64,000 nt of DNA from Zeus faber (Eukaryota > Chordata > Actinopteri > Zeiformes > Zeidae): the NCBI GenBank assembly GCA_960531495.1, contig OY482849.1, forward strand, positions 2,718,979 to 2,782,978. The letters are read 5' to 3'. The position numbers were made by a program, and so were the translations under genes. Under the pieces are notes generated by a model. The model did not search any database. It saw only the letters and a program-made list of their open reading frames with translations, and was not told where the DNA came from. Below, in pieces: positions 22,200 through 33,803 of the stretch (positions are counted from its first letter, which is position 1; each line of letters starts with the position of its first letter).

Positions 22200-24640
22200 A
22201 ATTGATTTATTTAAAAATTATTTACAAAGCATCGTGTAATCACACTCAACCAAAAACAACTGAATTTACCAACCCCAAAGGAGACCAATAGCTTCCCACT
22301 TGGAGTGGATAAACCGCACTGGCCTGATTCACGGGATTCAGAATTTCTTTGCATTGTCATCCGCAAGCTCCCAGTGTCTGTGAAGAACTGCCAAGTGTCT
22401 TGTCATCTGCCCCTTGGATGATCCAAGTCAGACACATTCCATCTTCTCTATGTCTTTACCCCAGCTTTCACTCAGCAAAGTAAAAGAGAGGAAGAAAGAA
22501 AAAACAAAAAGAACAACACAAGAGTTCAGTGTCTTAAGACCACTTTAAATTCATATACATACTATAATACAATTCAATGAGACAAACATTATCATTATTA
22601 TTATATTATTTCTCACGCATTTGAAATAAAGCAATGTTTACTTTTATTAATATGACACATTTGAATCTAAAGAGTATATTAGTCAATCTATTATCACCTC
22701 CAATTAATTATTTTTATTCTATTTTCCTATTTAATTTAATTTTTATTTGTATTTATTTTCTTCTATCATACTAAGAAAGCAGAGAGAGAGGAGGGGGCTT
22801 CTTCTCAGCCCCTCCGTTGTCAGGGGGAGTTAACTAAGTTCCACTCTGTATGAAGCACTACCCGTTGCTCCACCTCTTAAATTTCGGCACAACTTCCAGT
22901 TTGCACTGGTTGTCAGCGAGTGAACATACTGCTTTAGCTCCCCGTCGGAACAGCCCAGCCCAATGCAGTTAAGCACAGAGTCATAAATCAGATCTGGTTT
23001 CTTTCACTCAGCAGCCGAAACACAAAACCTCTTCTCTTGCATCAAAAACCCAGCTTTTCCTTCTATTTCAACAAGACTATCTGCTCTTTTAACCAACAGG
23101 ACTCACAGCAAGCACAAAAAGACAAAGAAAAAACCCCCACACCAATCAAGCAATCCACAAATCCTACCCATATTTCAGAGCAGAAGATTTTATTTTATTT
23201 TCTGAATGTGTACATGCATGTGTAGGCAGACTGTTTCAGGTGATTCTCGTCCTTCTCTCAAGAAGGCTCATTTTGTTATCAAATATATAAAGTCCTATGA
23301 AGGTTCATATCCTTTATCAAATGTACAAAACATCGTTGAAAGAAAAAAGCTCATATGTATTTATCAAACGTCCTTAAAGAAAAAGGCTGATATATATTTA
23401 TCAAACATCCTTAAAGAAAGGCTCACAATCTTTATTATCAACTTTACAAAGTCCGTAAACAGGCTCATAGATATTTATCACTAAAGGGGCAAGAAATGTT
23501 TCTCTTTATGTATTATTCAACTGCTCATCACATGTATACCTATTTTATAACCCATATATTCTATATATCATTTATACATATACACGAACAATACACAAAT
23601 CTCTTCACACCTATTTAGCCGCGGCACACTCACACACACAGGCGTGTGCCTGTGTGTGTGTGACACACCAAAAGGAAAAAGACTCTATACTAAGGCTCTA
23701 TACTTTAACGTCGACTATACTTTTCTAATTTCATCAAGATTTTCACTTTGGCCAGACTTTTAACAAATTATGTTTTTAATCAGATTCTTTCAGCATGCAT
23801 GTTCAATGTGCACTTATTCGCCTAGGCTGGTTCAGCCCTGCTTTTCCCCATTTTTTCCTCAAACTTTATTTTTCATCTTTAAGCCCTTAACTTGTAACTA
23901 TTTTTACTTCACTTTTCATCTTTTTCATCTTACTTTAGGCTTTTAAATTGTATCTCTTTTTCACTTTTCTTCTTTTTCATATTAATCTAGGCTTTTAACA
24001 TTTTTTCCTCTTTTTTTTATTTTTCATCTTTTTCATCTTCATTCATATAATTTTATATTTAGCCAACTCTCCTGGCCAGGGTTATTTCCTCTTTGTTTTT
24101 CCTACCTAGATTTGACTATATTATATTTTCATTCGGACCACTTTCACACAGCATTTAATGTACACATGTCTTACTGTTTAAGGAGATACGGGCCCTGTCG
24201 TCATTAATCTTGCTAGGTTATTTAAATAACTTTTGGCTACTAGTTCTGCCATTCTACAATTTTTTTTACTTCAAATTTCTCCACATCTTTTAAGCCTTTA
24301 ACTTTTACTTTTAACTTCATCTTTTATTTCTCTCGTCTCTATTCTCTATTTCAACTTAATTCTCTTTTTCTTCGTTTATATTCTCTTATTCCCCTTATTT
24401 ACGTTTTTTACAATTTAATAAATCCCAATTTAGACAGAAACTCACTTCACACATCAACACATCATCTCCATCTCCGCACAATCTGCTCTTGTCAGTGCAG
24501 CCTATCTGCACAAAACACTACCGCTTCAAGAACCACACACAGCTCAATTTGTGAGAGGGCACTCACCCTGAGGTTTTAAGGTGGTAATTCGCTGGAGTAG
24601 GCAGCATCAGCAGGTGACGCCCAACAGATCCTGTCCGTGA
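22200..24640 (-). other. ERV leader region with tandem repeats
   Basis: No coding similarity is visible. 23262-23485 is a tandem array of about 35-47 bp units sharing the AAGGCTCATA...TTTATCAAA core. 23830-24440 is strongly pyrimidine-rich on the plus strand (purine-rich in viral sense) with imperfect duplications around CTTTTCATCTTTTTCATC. 23628-23662 is a CA/TG inverted repeat. Confidence 0.5.
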
Positions 24641-24646
24641 CACCAA
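24627..24646 (-). promoter_or_regulatory. ERV primer-binding site candidate
   Basis: In sense TGGTGTCACGGACAGGATC lies a few bases inside the 5' LTR. The first and last five bases fit a histidine-tRNA site but the middle does not, so the tRNA is uncertain. Confidence 0.5.
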
Positions 24647-24649
24647 TTT

Positions 24650-24929
24650 TAGTTTCTTGATGAATTTGATGTGTTGATGAAGAAGGAGTGACCGGTTACG
24701 CTGACTTGAGTAAAATAATAGGTTTATTACAAAAGAACAGCATCAGACCAGACTTGCCATGGACAACGTTGACCATTTGGTTCCCCTACATAGGTCACAT
24801 TCCACCTCCCTTATCACTGTGACCCCTGGTGATGTGCTCTCTCTCTCGGGACCCCTGGCACCGTCTGTTTAGTAATTATTTTATACAACTTGGGATGTCT
24901 TGGGATGCCACACATTCCAAGACACCTCA
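24650..24929 (-). repeat. ERV 5' LTR
   Basis: About 280 bp, matching the 3' LTR at 18554-18895 and starting TGAGGTGTCTTGG in sense. It carries the same AATAAA signal. Confidence 0.85.
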
Positions 24930-25200
24930 AGTTCAATACAATTTCTTAAAATATTTCCAGCACAACTGATACACAACTACACAAATAATTTTGTTAATGA
25001 CAAGGGTGTGGCAAACCACGTTTCTGATATAATCACCTCCAAAGTTTTACCCACACCAGGTTCATTCATTCAGCTCCCAGAATGCAAATGGGGGTTGGCG
25101 GACAAACAAATCCTCATGGCTACTTAATATACTGCTGAATGGGCCAATCACGAACAGCTGAACAATACACAACTAATTTTGTTTTTAAAAAAGCTTTTAT
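24930..25200. other. No recognisable feature
   Basis: AT-rich flank right of the provirus. Nothing is supported. Confidence 0.35.
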
Positions 25201-25203
25201 TTA

Positions 25204-25641
25204 TCAGTAAGAATATACATATTTTATGACGTTTGAATTATTTTGCAGTTTAAAAGTACGGAGAACACAAAAAAATGTAGAGTCTATCAATATTATGAGC
25301 ACAGAAAATCTGAAATCTGAAAATCTGTCACCAACCTCAACGGATTTCATCACGTCATCAACTTCTTCCTTTGTAACAACAGTGGGCATATCGTCAGTCT
25401 CCTCCGGTGGTTCTTGAAAATATTCTGTTTCATCGTCACATTAAGTTTGAAATCTGCTGTTTGAAATGTTCTCCAAGTCCGGAATAATATCAGATTCAGC
25501 GTCGCCGTCGGAGAACTGACTATCATCGTGGAAAATTAAGCCCAGTACGCGCTACTAACACTAACTTGGATCTATAGCACTGGTCAGATTTAGGTCCGAA
25601 ATATGATTCAGAGCTTCCGCCACCCGCTTCGTGTAATCCAT
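25204..25641 (-). pseudogene. Unidentified acidic coding remnant
   Basis: Minus strand. A frame opens with MDYTKRVAEALNHISDLNL at 25641, and a related frame continues as DDSQFSDGDAESDIIPDLEN and EYFQEPPEETDDMPTVVTKE. The protein would be rich in Asp, Glu and Ser, like the N-terminal regions of piggyBac or Harbinger-type transposases, but no catalytic domain follows. At least two stops interrupt it. It could also be a chance frame. I do not assign a family. Confidence 0.3.
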
Positions 25642-25649
25642 GACGATAT

Positions 25650-26595
25650 GGAGAAGAAAGTTTTCACAGACAAGTGAGACCGAAACACCCCAGTGCTGTT
25701 CCTTAACCGTCTATTTACAGAAGTGACGTAGGTGCGCGACACGAAGGGTTCTTCTTCTTCGCGTTTCACAACAATGGCTCCGTGTGTATAAAAGTAGTAC
25801 GATGTAAAGGTTGAATTCTATCAAAACTGTTTCACATTGTGACTTCACATCACATGGAATGGATGAATGATCTTCACATGGACTGTCGCATTAAAGGAAA
25901 CCATCGATCGTCGTTGTTCAGCGCCGTTCTGCGTCTCAGTAGGTGAACTGCGTTTCCCCATGTAATCTAACAGGAATATTTAACTTCACAATTTTAGAAA
26001 TGCGCGAGATGGCAGCTTTCGCTTTGGTTGGACACCATTGTTCACTGTTTATGTATCTTTCCCTTATTAGTTGAATCTAATCTAATATAATGTAATCGAA
26101 TAAGGATCCAGAGCTATCGTGCCTTCTTACCAGACAAAAGATTGAAATAATTTTTGCACTGTTTTCATAATGGCTAATATTTATTTAGTCTCCGCTTCCT
26201 GATAAGCATTCATTCATGTGTGTTTATAACCACCGATTGCCCCCCCCCAAATAAATGTGTTTACCATTCAAGAGGGTTTTAAAGCTTGCTTTGAATACTG
26301 GTATAATTAAGCCAAAGCTTCCGTTTAACCCTGCCTTAGTGTGGTCCCAGTTGGGGTGCAGGCAGCGGTGGAGCTGGACAGTCACTCACTGCATTCTCCC
26401 ATCACCAAGTAGACAGTGGGTGAGCTGTCGGCACTGCATCTTTGTCAACTGTCACCCAGCAGGAAGATTCCACCAGAGCAGAGGAACCCTGGGTTTATTG
26501 AGTCCTTTTTGACATTGTCAAAGTGTGGAGGGCCAGCAATCTGTCTCCCAGCTTTGGTGGTGGGGTGAGCCCCACCCTCTATGCCATGCTTTGCA
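25650..26595. other. No recognisable gene
   Basis: Unique sequence with a few poly-C runs (26240-26248). Nothing else is supported. Confidence 0.4.
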
Positions 26596-26597
26596 TA

Positions 26598-26602
26598 CCC
26601 CC

Positions 26603-26633
<31 letters not shown>

Positions 26634-26641
26634 ACACACAC
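26598..26641. repeat. Poly-C followed by (CA)n
   Basis: About 22 C then about 11 CA units. It produces a false Gly-rich frame on the minus strand. Confidence 0.97.
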
Positions 26642-26644
26642 AAC

Positions 26645-28300
26645 CAGGCCAAGCGAATAGTCATGCTAGCCATCCTAACATAAGTGTTTATACTTACTAA
26701 CTAACTACTCCAGAATGGATTCACTGAACTTTTTTTTGGTTACATGTTAAGATGGTGAAAATCCATTTTTATGTAATGGCTCTGATTTCAATGTATTTTT
26801 CAATGACTTTTTAACTTGAGTTAACATTTTGGTCTTTCAGTCAGTGATGGAAATGTTCAAATCTACTTGACGTGAAAGTAGTCCGTCTTCCCAGGTTAAT
26901 GATTACTAAACTTAAAGCTAGAATTGTTAGATTCCACAATTATCTCTCCATCAGAATGTCAAGGGAATTTTACATAAATAGTGTTATAAATACCACATAG
27001 AATATGTATGAGGTCAGTGGCTACCTGAATTGTTGTTCAGTGTTAATAGATGGCTCTTCTGCGATAGGTATATATCTATTATTACACTTTTCATCATCAT
27101 CAACTAGAATTCCATGATCATGACAGCCCTACTACGACCCTACATCTGCTGCGGATAACTTTTTGAGATTTTATTTTCTCTGACTTGGTTGATAAAGTTA
27201 AATTATTTACTGGGACAGCCATGTCATTTAAAGCTCAAACTAAGTTGGATATGCACACAGTTGGCCTTCCAAACCATGCCTCGCTCTCTGATGCCATATG
27301 AAACGGAGTGCCAAGACTGCCTGTTATGAATTGGGTAAATCCTGCAAGAGACACACATACACACACACACACACACACAATAAAAGACTGTCTCAAGTGT
27401 AGACCTTGAGAGTAGTCCTTGGCTCCTAAACTTTTGTGTGTGTGGGTATGTGTGTGTGTGTGGCGGGGCAAGCTTCTTTTGATCATATCTGAATCGATTC
27501 ACAAGCTGGTCAAAACTTTTGCTCGTTGTGGTAGTAGCAGCAATGTCAGGGAGTCAACTGCGCAAAGACCATCGCATAATGTGGGTGGGAGATCAAGGTG
27601 GGCCACGCTATCTACCAGTCGCAGTACTTCCTCCTCAATCAAAGCTAATTATTTGGACCTGCTGAGCCTCGGGCTACTGCTGTAAAATGGTAATTTTTAA
27701 TGTCCACCGTCTCTGACCGTACATATATATTTTTTATTTGTCTTTTCTTTTCTGTTGCAACTAAAGGCTGTTCTGACACGTCTTTATTCTTGGAGCAATT
27801 CAGCGTATGTGCCAACATTCCCGCTAATTAGCGCTCCGTTTCTAGCCCAAATAGTTTTTTTCGTGTTTAACTTCATTGTCTTGCAAGATGATCTCGACGC
27901 ACGCCCTAAGCAGATGGAGAGCAATCAACCCAGGCTATATGTCCGCAGCATTGGGGGCGTTTGTGTTTGTTAAAGCCAAAATAAGTGTTTTCCGTTCAAC
28001 CTGCTCAACCATGTGTACATGGTTTGTTTGCTCCGCGGACACAGTTAAAAGCTGCGTCAACATGCTCAGGGACCACCTGAGATACTGTATGGCTTCATTT
28101 CAATCGCAAGTTCAATTTGACTAAATTGACCAGCTCTATTAAACGGAAGCATTTTACTTGTTTTACCACTACAAGTTTTGCATCTCTGCTTCTTTTCTAA
28201 ATATATCTATCCAGCCCCTTCATGGTTTGTTTACTCAACTAATAGTATGTTTTATCTTATCTGCATGTACGTTGTCGAACTTATCTGCATGTATACAGTA
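26645..28300. other. No recognisable gene; (CA)n at 27350-27379
   Basis: Unique AT-rich sequence with a short CA array and TG-rich patch at 27436-27464. Small frames here are unsupported. Confidence 0.4.
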
Positions 28301-28316
28301 CTGCAATTCAAAAATT

Positions 28317-28351
28317 CCAAATGTCCAAATTCAAAACATTTGGACATTTGG
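28317..28351. repeat. Perfect 13-bp inverted repeat (hairpin)
   Basis: CCAAATGTCCAAA (28317-28329) pairs exactly with TTTGGACATTTGG (28339-28351) over a 9-nt loop, within an AT-rich flank. Confidence 0.8.
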
Positions 28352-28399
28352 ATGCCTTAAACCAGAAAGGTCAATGCTCAAGTGAATCCCAATCCTTAA

Positions 28400-30255
28400 A
28401 GTGCCCCCTAGCATGCCTGTCTGACGGACAGAGCTAATTAAAATGACTACATCACTGTGTAATTAAGTTTTTCCTTTTACTGGACAGAGTCTTGGGTCGT
28501 AATTTGGATCACCAGAGGGCTCCAAACTTTGTTTTACTACCAATGTTGGAGTTTAATGATGTCCCACCTGGTCTGCTGTTAGGGGCCACTTCACATAGAG
28601 CTCTAATGACGTGGTGCACCAATACCGTGGCCTGTGTGCTGCCAGCACAACACAAGACAGAGATCCGTAACCACCACGCAGATATCGCTGGACTCTGACA
28701 AGACAGCAGGGGTTTTTCTAATGGGTTTTCTAATGATGTTCAACAGCTGATTCTAGACACATTGGGCCTCATGAATAAACAATTTTTTTGCTCTTTTTTG
28801 CTCTTTGGAAAAGAGCCTCTTCAACATGGGATTTGTGAAATTTGCAGTGTGCCTTGATTTTGCATGTGTTTCAGGTAAACCAGATGATAAACTCTAATTG
28901 TTGATTTGCATACATAGGTGGACACCCTCTCAACACCATATAAGGCCCCTTTTCAAAAAAGGACATGAGAGAAAAGGAGAAAGGAGGATTTAAAATTGTT
29001 AAGGCTTACACATTTGCGCCGTTGGAATGACTTTAAGTACATTGAGAAGCTGCGGCATGCAAGGGCATACAACACAGGGTATTTGTATACCATTGAATCC
29101 AAGACAGTTATTCTGCAAGTGGAATTCCAATTCCCAACCTGCAATGCCAAGCATTAATGATCATTAAAAACACTTTAAACACAGAATAACTTTGGATAAC
29201 CATTCGGTGACCTATTGAATGTCAAGACCATACTTTTCTTTATACATTTGTGGCTGCCACCAACCCCTCTGTTCAGAGGACAACCTTACCAGGTTTACCA
29301 TCAACGAAACAACTAATCGTCATTGCTTCTCCAAAAGGGCTTAAATCACTACAAGCGATTAGACCTTTGTGCCTCCCTAGAAAATAAATGCTCTGTTTGT
29401 TTCTCTTTTGCTCCTTTTTCTTATATAAAAAAAAAAACGTCCAAGAAAAAAAAATCCCTCTTTTGACCCTGTGTTCTTCCCCATGATTTACCGATAGAAA
29501 TGACCCCCTGTGAAAAGGCCAGTGGTCCTTCGGAATCTAAGTTCTATGCAAATTCCCCGGCTGTGTAATATGAGCTAATCCCTCTTCATTACGAGTGCAG
29601 GGGAACGGCAGTTTTGGCAAGCGCCTCTTTAGAGGGTAGTAAAAATAGCAAGTGTGGATTTCAAAGCCTTGCGTCTCTGTCATTAATGTCCATTTTTTTC
29701 ATATTTCAATCCAATGGGAAAATACTTTTTGTAATTCCTTCCTCACGTAAACCGCCACTTGCCAATTAATCCTGTTACTTTTCAAAGTGTTACATTTCAA
29801 CTTTAAAGACCAGAAGTCCATAATTGAGTTGCTTTCTTTTTATTGATTTTCTTTTTTTTTGTCTTTCTTCTCTGTTTTTTTTTCTCACTTCCTTTCAAGT
29901 GGCAAGAATAAAGGGCTGTCTTTGATATCCTCCCAGAAAAACATGAGCATCTGGGAGATGAGGAGAAACAAAACAGTATTTGAATTATTTGCCTTTGTAC
30001 CACCATTCATAAGCACTTTTATTTTATTTTTATTTTTTTAAGGTACCAGCCAACATGAGTTTGGCCACAATTTTGAAACTTTTATAGGTTTTTTGTTGTG
30101 GATTTATTTCCCCCCTTAATGCTTATTTACTGTGCATGCGTGCGTGCGTGCACTCATTCACTGACTGACTGTCTGTGGGATCATCCAATATGTGTGGGGT
30201 TATCTTGTTTGTTCGGGAGGCAAATACTTCCTCCCTCCTCCCGCAAAACACATAC
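28400..30255. other. Unique region with candidate conserved non-coding sequence
   Basis: No coding or repeat similarity. 29480-29700 is a compact unique stretch with an octamer-like ATGCAAAT (29546-29553), GAGCTAATCCC and TCATTAATG. This is the appearance of a developmental enhancer, but that is only an impression. Confidence 0.3.
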
Positions 30256-30257
30256 AC

Positions 30258-30259
<2 letters not shown>

Positions 30260-30317
<58 letters not shown>
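30260..30317. repeat. (CT)n microsatellite
   Basis: About 29 CT units, uninterrupted. Ser-Leu and Arg-Glu frames through it are artefacts. Confidence 0.97.
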
Positions 30318-30319
<2 letters not shown>

Positions 30320-30985
30320 CTCTACCAGCCTGTTGCAAGGCACCAGGAGAGATTGTTCTGGCATCGAGTCGCATAATGCCTCCATCGGGCAAAATAAATT
30401 CTTCCAGCACTCAAGCTGCCGCTGCATGTATGCCCGCGATAAGCTGATCATAAACCCAGGGATTTATGATCTCACATTAAGGAGCAACATTTATTCATTC
30501 AACTATTATTTAGGGTAGAATGGGACTGAGGTGTGAAAGGGGAGGTGGCGGGGATGGGGGTTTGAGAAGGAGAAAAAAAGTACAGCTGGAGGTAGAAGAC
30601 AACTGTGGGAGACAAGACTAGGGGCCTTTACAGACAAAAGCTGTGAGACATTTCAATTTATTCGAGTGAGCCCAGCTAAAGGTGGAAAAAAATAGATATT
30701 AAAATCTCCTCACATCAGGAAAAATCTATTCTTTGTCAGATGACAGCCAGGAAATGTAATGTAATTAAAAATGGGAGCCGACACTGCTTCTGTCTTTTCC
30801 CGAGGCAATGTCAAAGTCTCTCTTTCAAAGACTCGCAGAGAAAAGCACTTGTGTAACTGTTGTAAATGCACAGTTTTTAATTTCACTTCTTCTGGCTGTT
30901 TAAAACTGGCGATTGATAGAGGCCGATGTAAAACTTTTTGATTTCATTTATGCAAGGAGTTGACAGAAGTAATAATCGAGGCCCC
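30320..30985. other. Unique region with candidate conserved non-coding sequence
   Basis: 30360-30480 and 30640-30960 are unique stretches with intact CpG sites and AT cores (AATGTAATGTAATTAAAAAT near 30755). No gene is seen. Confidence 0.3.
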
Positions 30986-30986
30986 T

Positions 30987-31380
30987 TCTGGTGGACCAAG
31001 GGGGCGGTGCCAAGCCGCCACTGCAGCCAGGCAGTGCAGTCTCCCATCCCGTGGCCGCTCAGCTGCTGGGGATCAGCCTAATCATTGGAGGGACTCCGCT
31101 GATTCGCCTGATCCCCAAAACAGGAAGTTTTAATTGTATGTGTGTGTCCCCACGGTAGGGATCGGCGTGCAGGCGAGTCTGCCTGACAGGCAACGATCCG
31201 ACACGGACAGTGGTTGATCAAGGAAGCGGGGCTCCACAGATCAACCTGGACTATTTATATATATTGGCCTGCGAGCCCTGAGTTTCCTTTTCAGCCCACG
31301 AGCCACATTGATTTAGAAGGACTTATAAACGCTAATAAACACGCCAACTGGCGCTGTTTCGCCTCCACCTGCCTCAACAC
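30987..31380 (+). repeat. Probable solo LTR, gypsy-like
   Basis: Starts TGGTGGACCAAGGGGGCGG, similar to the U3 start of the LTR family at 13932-14269. It has a TATA-like TATTTATATATAT at 31252-31264 and AATAAA at 31334-31339, the order and spacing of an LTR. It ends around CCTGCCTCAACA. No internal element lies next to it. Target duplication is not clear. Confidence 0.45.
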
Positions 31381-31384
31381 CTGA

Positions 31385-32500
31385 CTTGATTTTGACTTGA
31401 TTTTATCTATTTTGCATGGAGTTTCTGTTTTTTAAGCGCTGATCTTGCCTCTTTTTCAGGTGTGGAAAAACTTAACGAAAATCTAGAGATTTTTTGACAA
31501 AACATGCTCAGAAAATGTCATGTACCACATGCTCTTCTACTCTATTGGGCTATAATATCAGGTACCTCGTATTTATAATATGTGGGTAGTGTTGGTAATG
31601 GTGACAGTGGTTTTGACCAGTGTCACTGCACAGCCTGTCTAGCCACTGGCCTCTTTAGGAAGAGGCAAATCTCTCACACACACACACACACACAAAAAAC
31701 AGCGGCTTGTTAGACATCCGTTGTGCATGGGCTGTAACATTTTCGAACAGGAGAAACACAAGGTCTCTGAGATACCAATTAGCTGCTCCCACTGAGCCTA
31801 GAGGAGGAACGGCGGAAGGCGAACCAAACAAAGGAGCGCTTGGTGAAAACACCTGTGCTGCGCTAATGCAAGGGAGGAACGCACTGTACCAGAGAAAATA
31901 CACAGACACACAAACACCTGCTACCAATGCCACGAAAACGAACACATGAACGTAGTGATGAAATAAACAATGAATATAAATCATCAAAACCAAGGGGACC
32001 TTTGTTTTTTGCACCAAAATATCTCAATTATTGCTTTTCATCCTCGCGGTCCGTGTGACTTAAATGCTCTTGGCTCACCTGTCAGTGGCGGCATCCTGTG
32101 TGTGGGCCTGTCTGCGCATTCAGATGACTCAGTTGCCCACCTGCTTGGACCGAATTGTGAACACTGAGTCACATCTGTCCAGATCAACCGTCTGGCCAAC
32201 ACAGTCTGTCAGTTCCCTGCGGTGTGTGCACACATGCAAATCAAACAAGATGCTGAGCTGCAGCAATACCAGTTAAAACACATCGCTTGTGTGAGTGTCG
32301 GTGAGCAACAAAACAAAAATCAGAAAAGACAACATAATTGAGTTTGGCCGTGGAGTCAGTGAATTGTCTTTGATGGTCCTGAAGCAAAATGGCGTTAGCT
32401 AAAGATTACAGCCGCCTTGCATTGTTGAGAACCTTTTTTAAGGGGAGCTAGCGGGCAGACCGCTTGACGTTATCATTGCACATCTTTGTTGTGTGGGATT
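31385..32500. other. No recognisable gene
   Basis: Unique sequence. A 120-codon minus frame at 31655-32017 is hydrophobic but begins in a CA repeat and resembles nothing I know. (CA)n at 31674-31694. Confidence 0.4.
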
Positions 32501-32510
32501 AAGCGTAGAG

Positions 32511-33178
32511 CAGCAGTCCCCAACCTTTTTTACGCCACGGACCAGTACTAGGCAGACAATATTGTCACGGACCGGCTATCAAGGTGTGACGGAACTATAT
32601 GCCAAACGGCATTAAAAAGGACAGGATACGTATTATCTGTATAACTATAATAATTAATTGCGAGCAAAAAAACATTAAGCATTCAAGTTTAGTATTTTAG
32701 TATACAAGTTATTTATTTCACGTCTTGGAAAACATACATCAGAGTCTAGCTTCCGCTTGTCTAAAAGAGGTAAAACACACTTCTTCCAGGCATGAAAAGT
32801 GAAACATTTTAAACAAAATGTGTGTAGTCTACTTTGAGGCGGGACTCGCTGGCCATCGACCGTAATTTCAGTATCAACAGAGCCGCATATTCTTTACTAC
32901 GAACTGGTTCCGGCTTCCCTCCCCCCACCCCCTCGGGCGGACAGCCAATCGCCGTCCGGAACGGGGTCTCTGGCTTGAACTGGAAGCCACGCCCCGAAGC
33001 CAGAGAATGACTAGCACTGCTGGGATTTGAGACGAGGCAGCGATGGCCAGCATTCAGCGAGCGTCTTTACCTCTGAGCCATCCGGAGGCCCGCAACTTAT
33101 TTATTCTTCCTTCGCAACCTGGCACCACATGACCCGCGACCCGGTACTGGGTCACGACCCAAAGGTTGGGAACCGCTA
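32511..33178. mobile_element. Non-autonomous hAT element with perfect 8-bp target duplication
   Basis: 668 bp bounded by CAGCAGTCCCCAACCTTTTT on the left and, on the right, AAAGGTTGGGAACCGCTA as the inverted end. GCGTAGAG flanks it exactly on both sides (32503-32510 and 33179-33186). Eight-base duplications are the hAT signature. The ends also carry the CACGGACC / GGTACTGGGTCACGACCC motifs seen in 'CCCCAACC' hAT repeats. No transposase frame is inside. Confidence 0.85.
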
Positions 33179-33189
33179 GCGTAGAGGAC

Positions 33190-33795
33190 TGACAAGAGAA
33201 GAAAGTGAAACTACCAAACATCCAGTGCTGACATGCAGATAGTTATTTAGGTTGTGCCAACTGAAAGGGCTTTCCGGCTCTGTCAAAGGATTTGTGCCCT
33301 TGAAAGGTATTTTGATAATGCTGAAAACACGTCTGTGGAGTGCTCAACTGCATTGCGAGTCCACAACATGAAGTAGGAAGGAAAACATTAACATTAACAT
33401 TAATGTCTGACTGAGAAGCCCTTAGTTCTTCAATGAGTTTACCAAGGCCACCTTTACCAAGCTCTTCAATTCAGTTCAATTCTTAACTTTGCAATAGAAA
33501 AATCACATTCAACATTGGCCTATAGCTGGCAGAGCTCTGTGATAAGAAAAACAACTGACCATGTTAAACCAACTAACCAAACCCAAAGAAGAAGAAAATT
33601 GTTTTGATCCAAGAGCCTACTTTGTTGAGTTGACTTGATCTGGAAGATTTGAGGAATACTTGATTGAACATGTTTAGCAAGAGTATAGGACAATGTATGC
33701 TATGAATTATGGATAAAAGTGTTTTTCACTTCATTAAACCATTAAAGCCGCTTATAGCTCGCCAAGTCTCAGCAATGCAGCTTGAAAAATCTATA
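33190..33795. other. No recognisable feature
   Basis: AT-rich spacer between two hAT elements. Confidence 0.4.
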
Positions 33796-33803
33796 GTCTA
33801 AAG

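Larger units (their letters stand above)
18554..24929 (-). mobile_element. Class I (gamma/epsilon-type) endogenous retrovirus
   Basis: A fossil provirus on the minus strand, about 6.4 kb. In sense order: 5' LTR (24929-24650), primer site (about 24645), a long leader (24640-22200), gag-like sequence (about 22130-21350), RNase H and integrase remnants (21081-20035), a stretch without recognisable env, a polypurine tract, and 3' LTR (18895-18554). The integrase text resembles fish gamma/epsilon-like ERVs. It is broken in many places. The LTRs differ by only a few percent in their shared parts by eye, so it is of moderate age. No clear target duplication was found. Confidence 0.82.

Noticed and set aside
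23262-23485. CRISPR-like array
   Set aside because: Units are contiguous and imperfect without distinct spacers, in a fish retroviral leader; tandem repeat is the simple reading.
26445-26639. Cys-Val/Gly-rich minus frame
   Set aside because: Read through poly-C and CA repeats.
30175-30518. Ser-Leu and Arg-Glu frames
   Set aside because: Produced by the (CT)n microsatellite.
31655-32017. 120-codon hydrophobic minus frame
   Set aside because: Starts in unique sequence but ends in a CA repeat, has no known domain and no supporting signal; chance frame is likelier.
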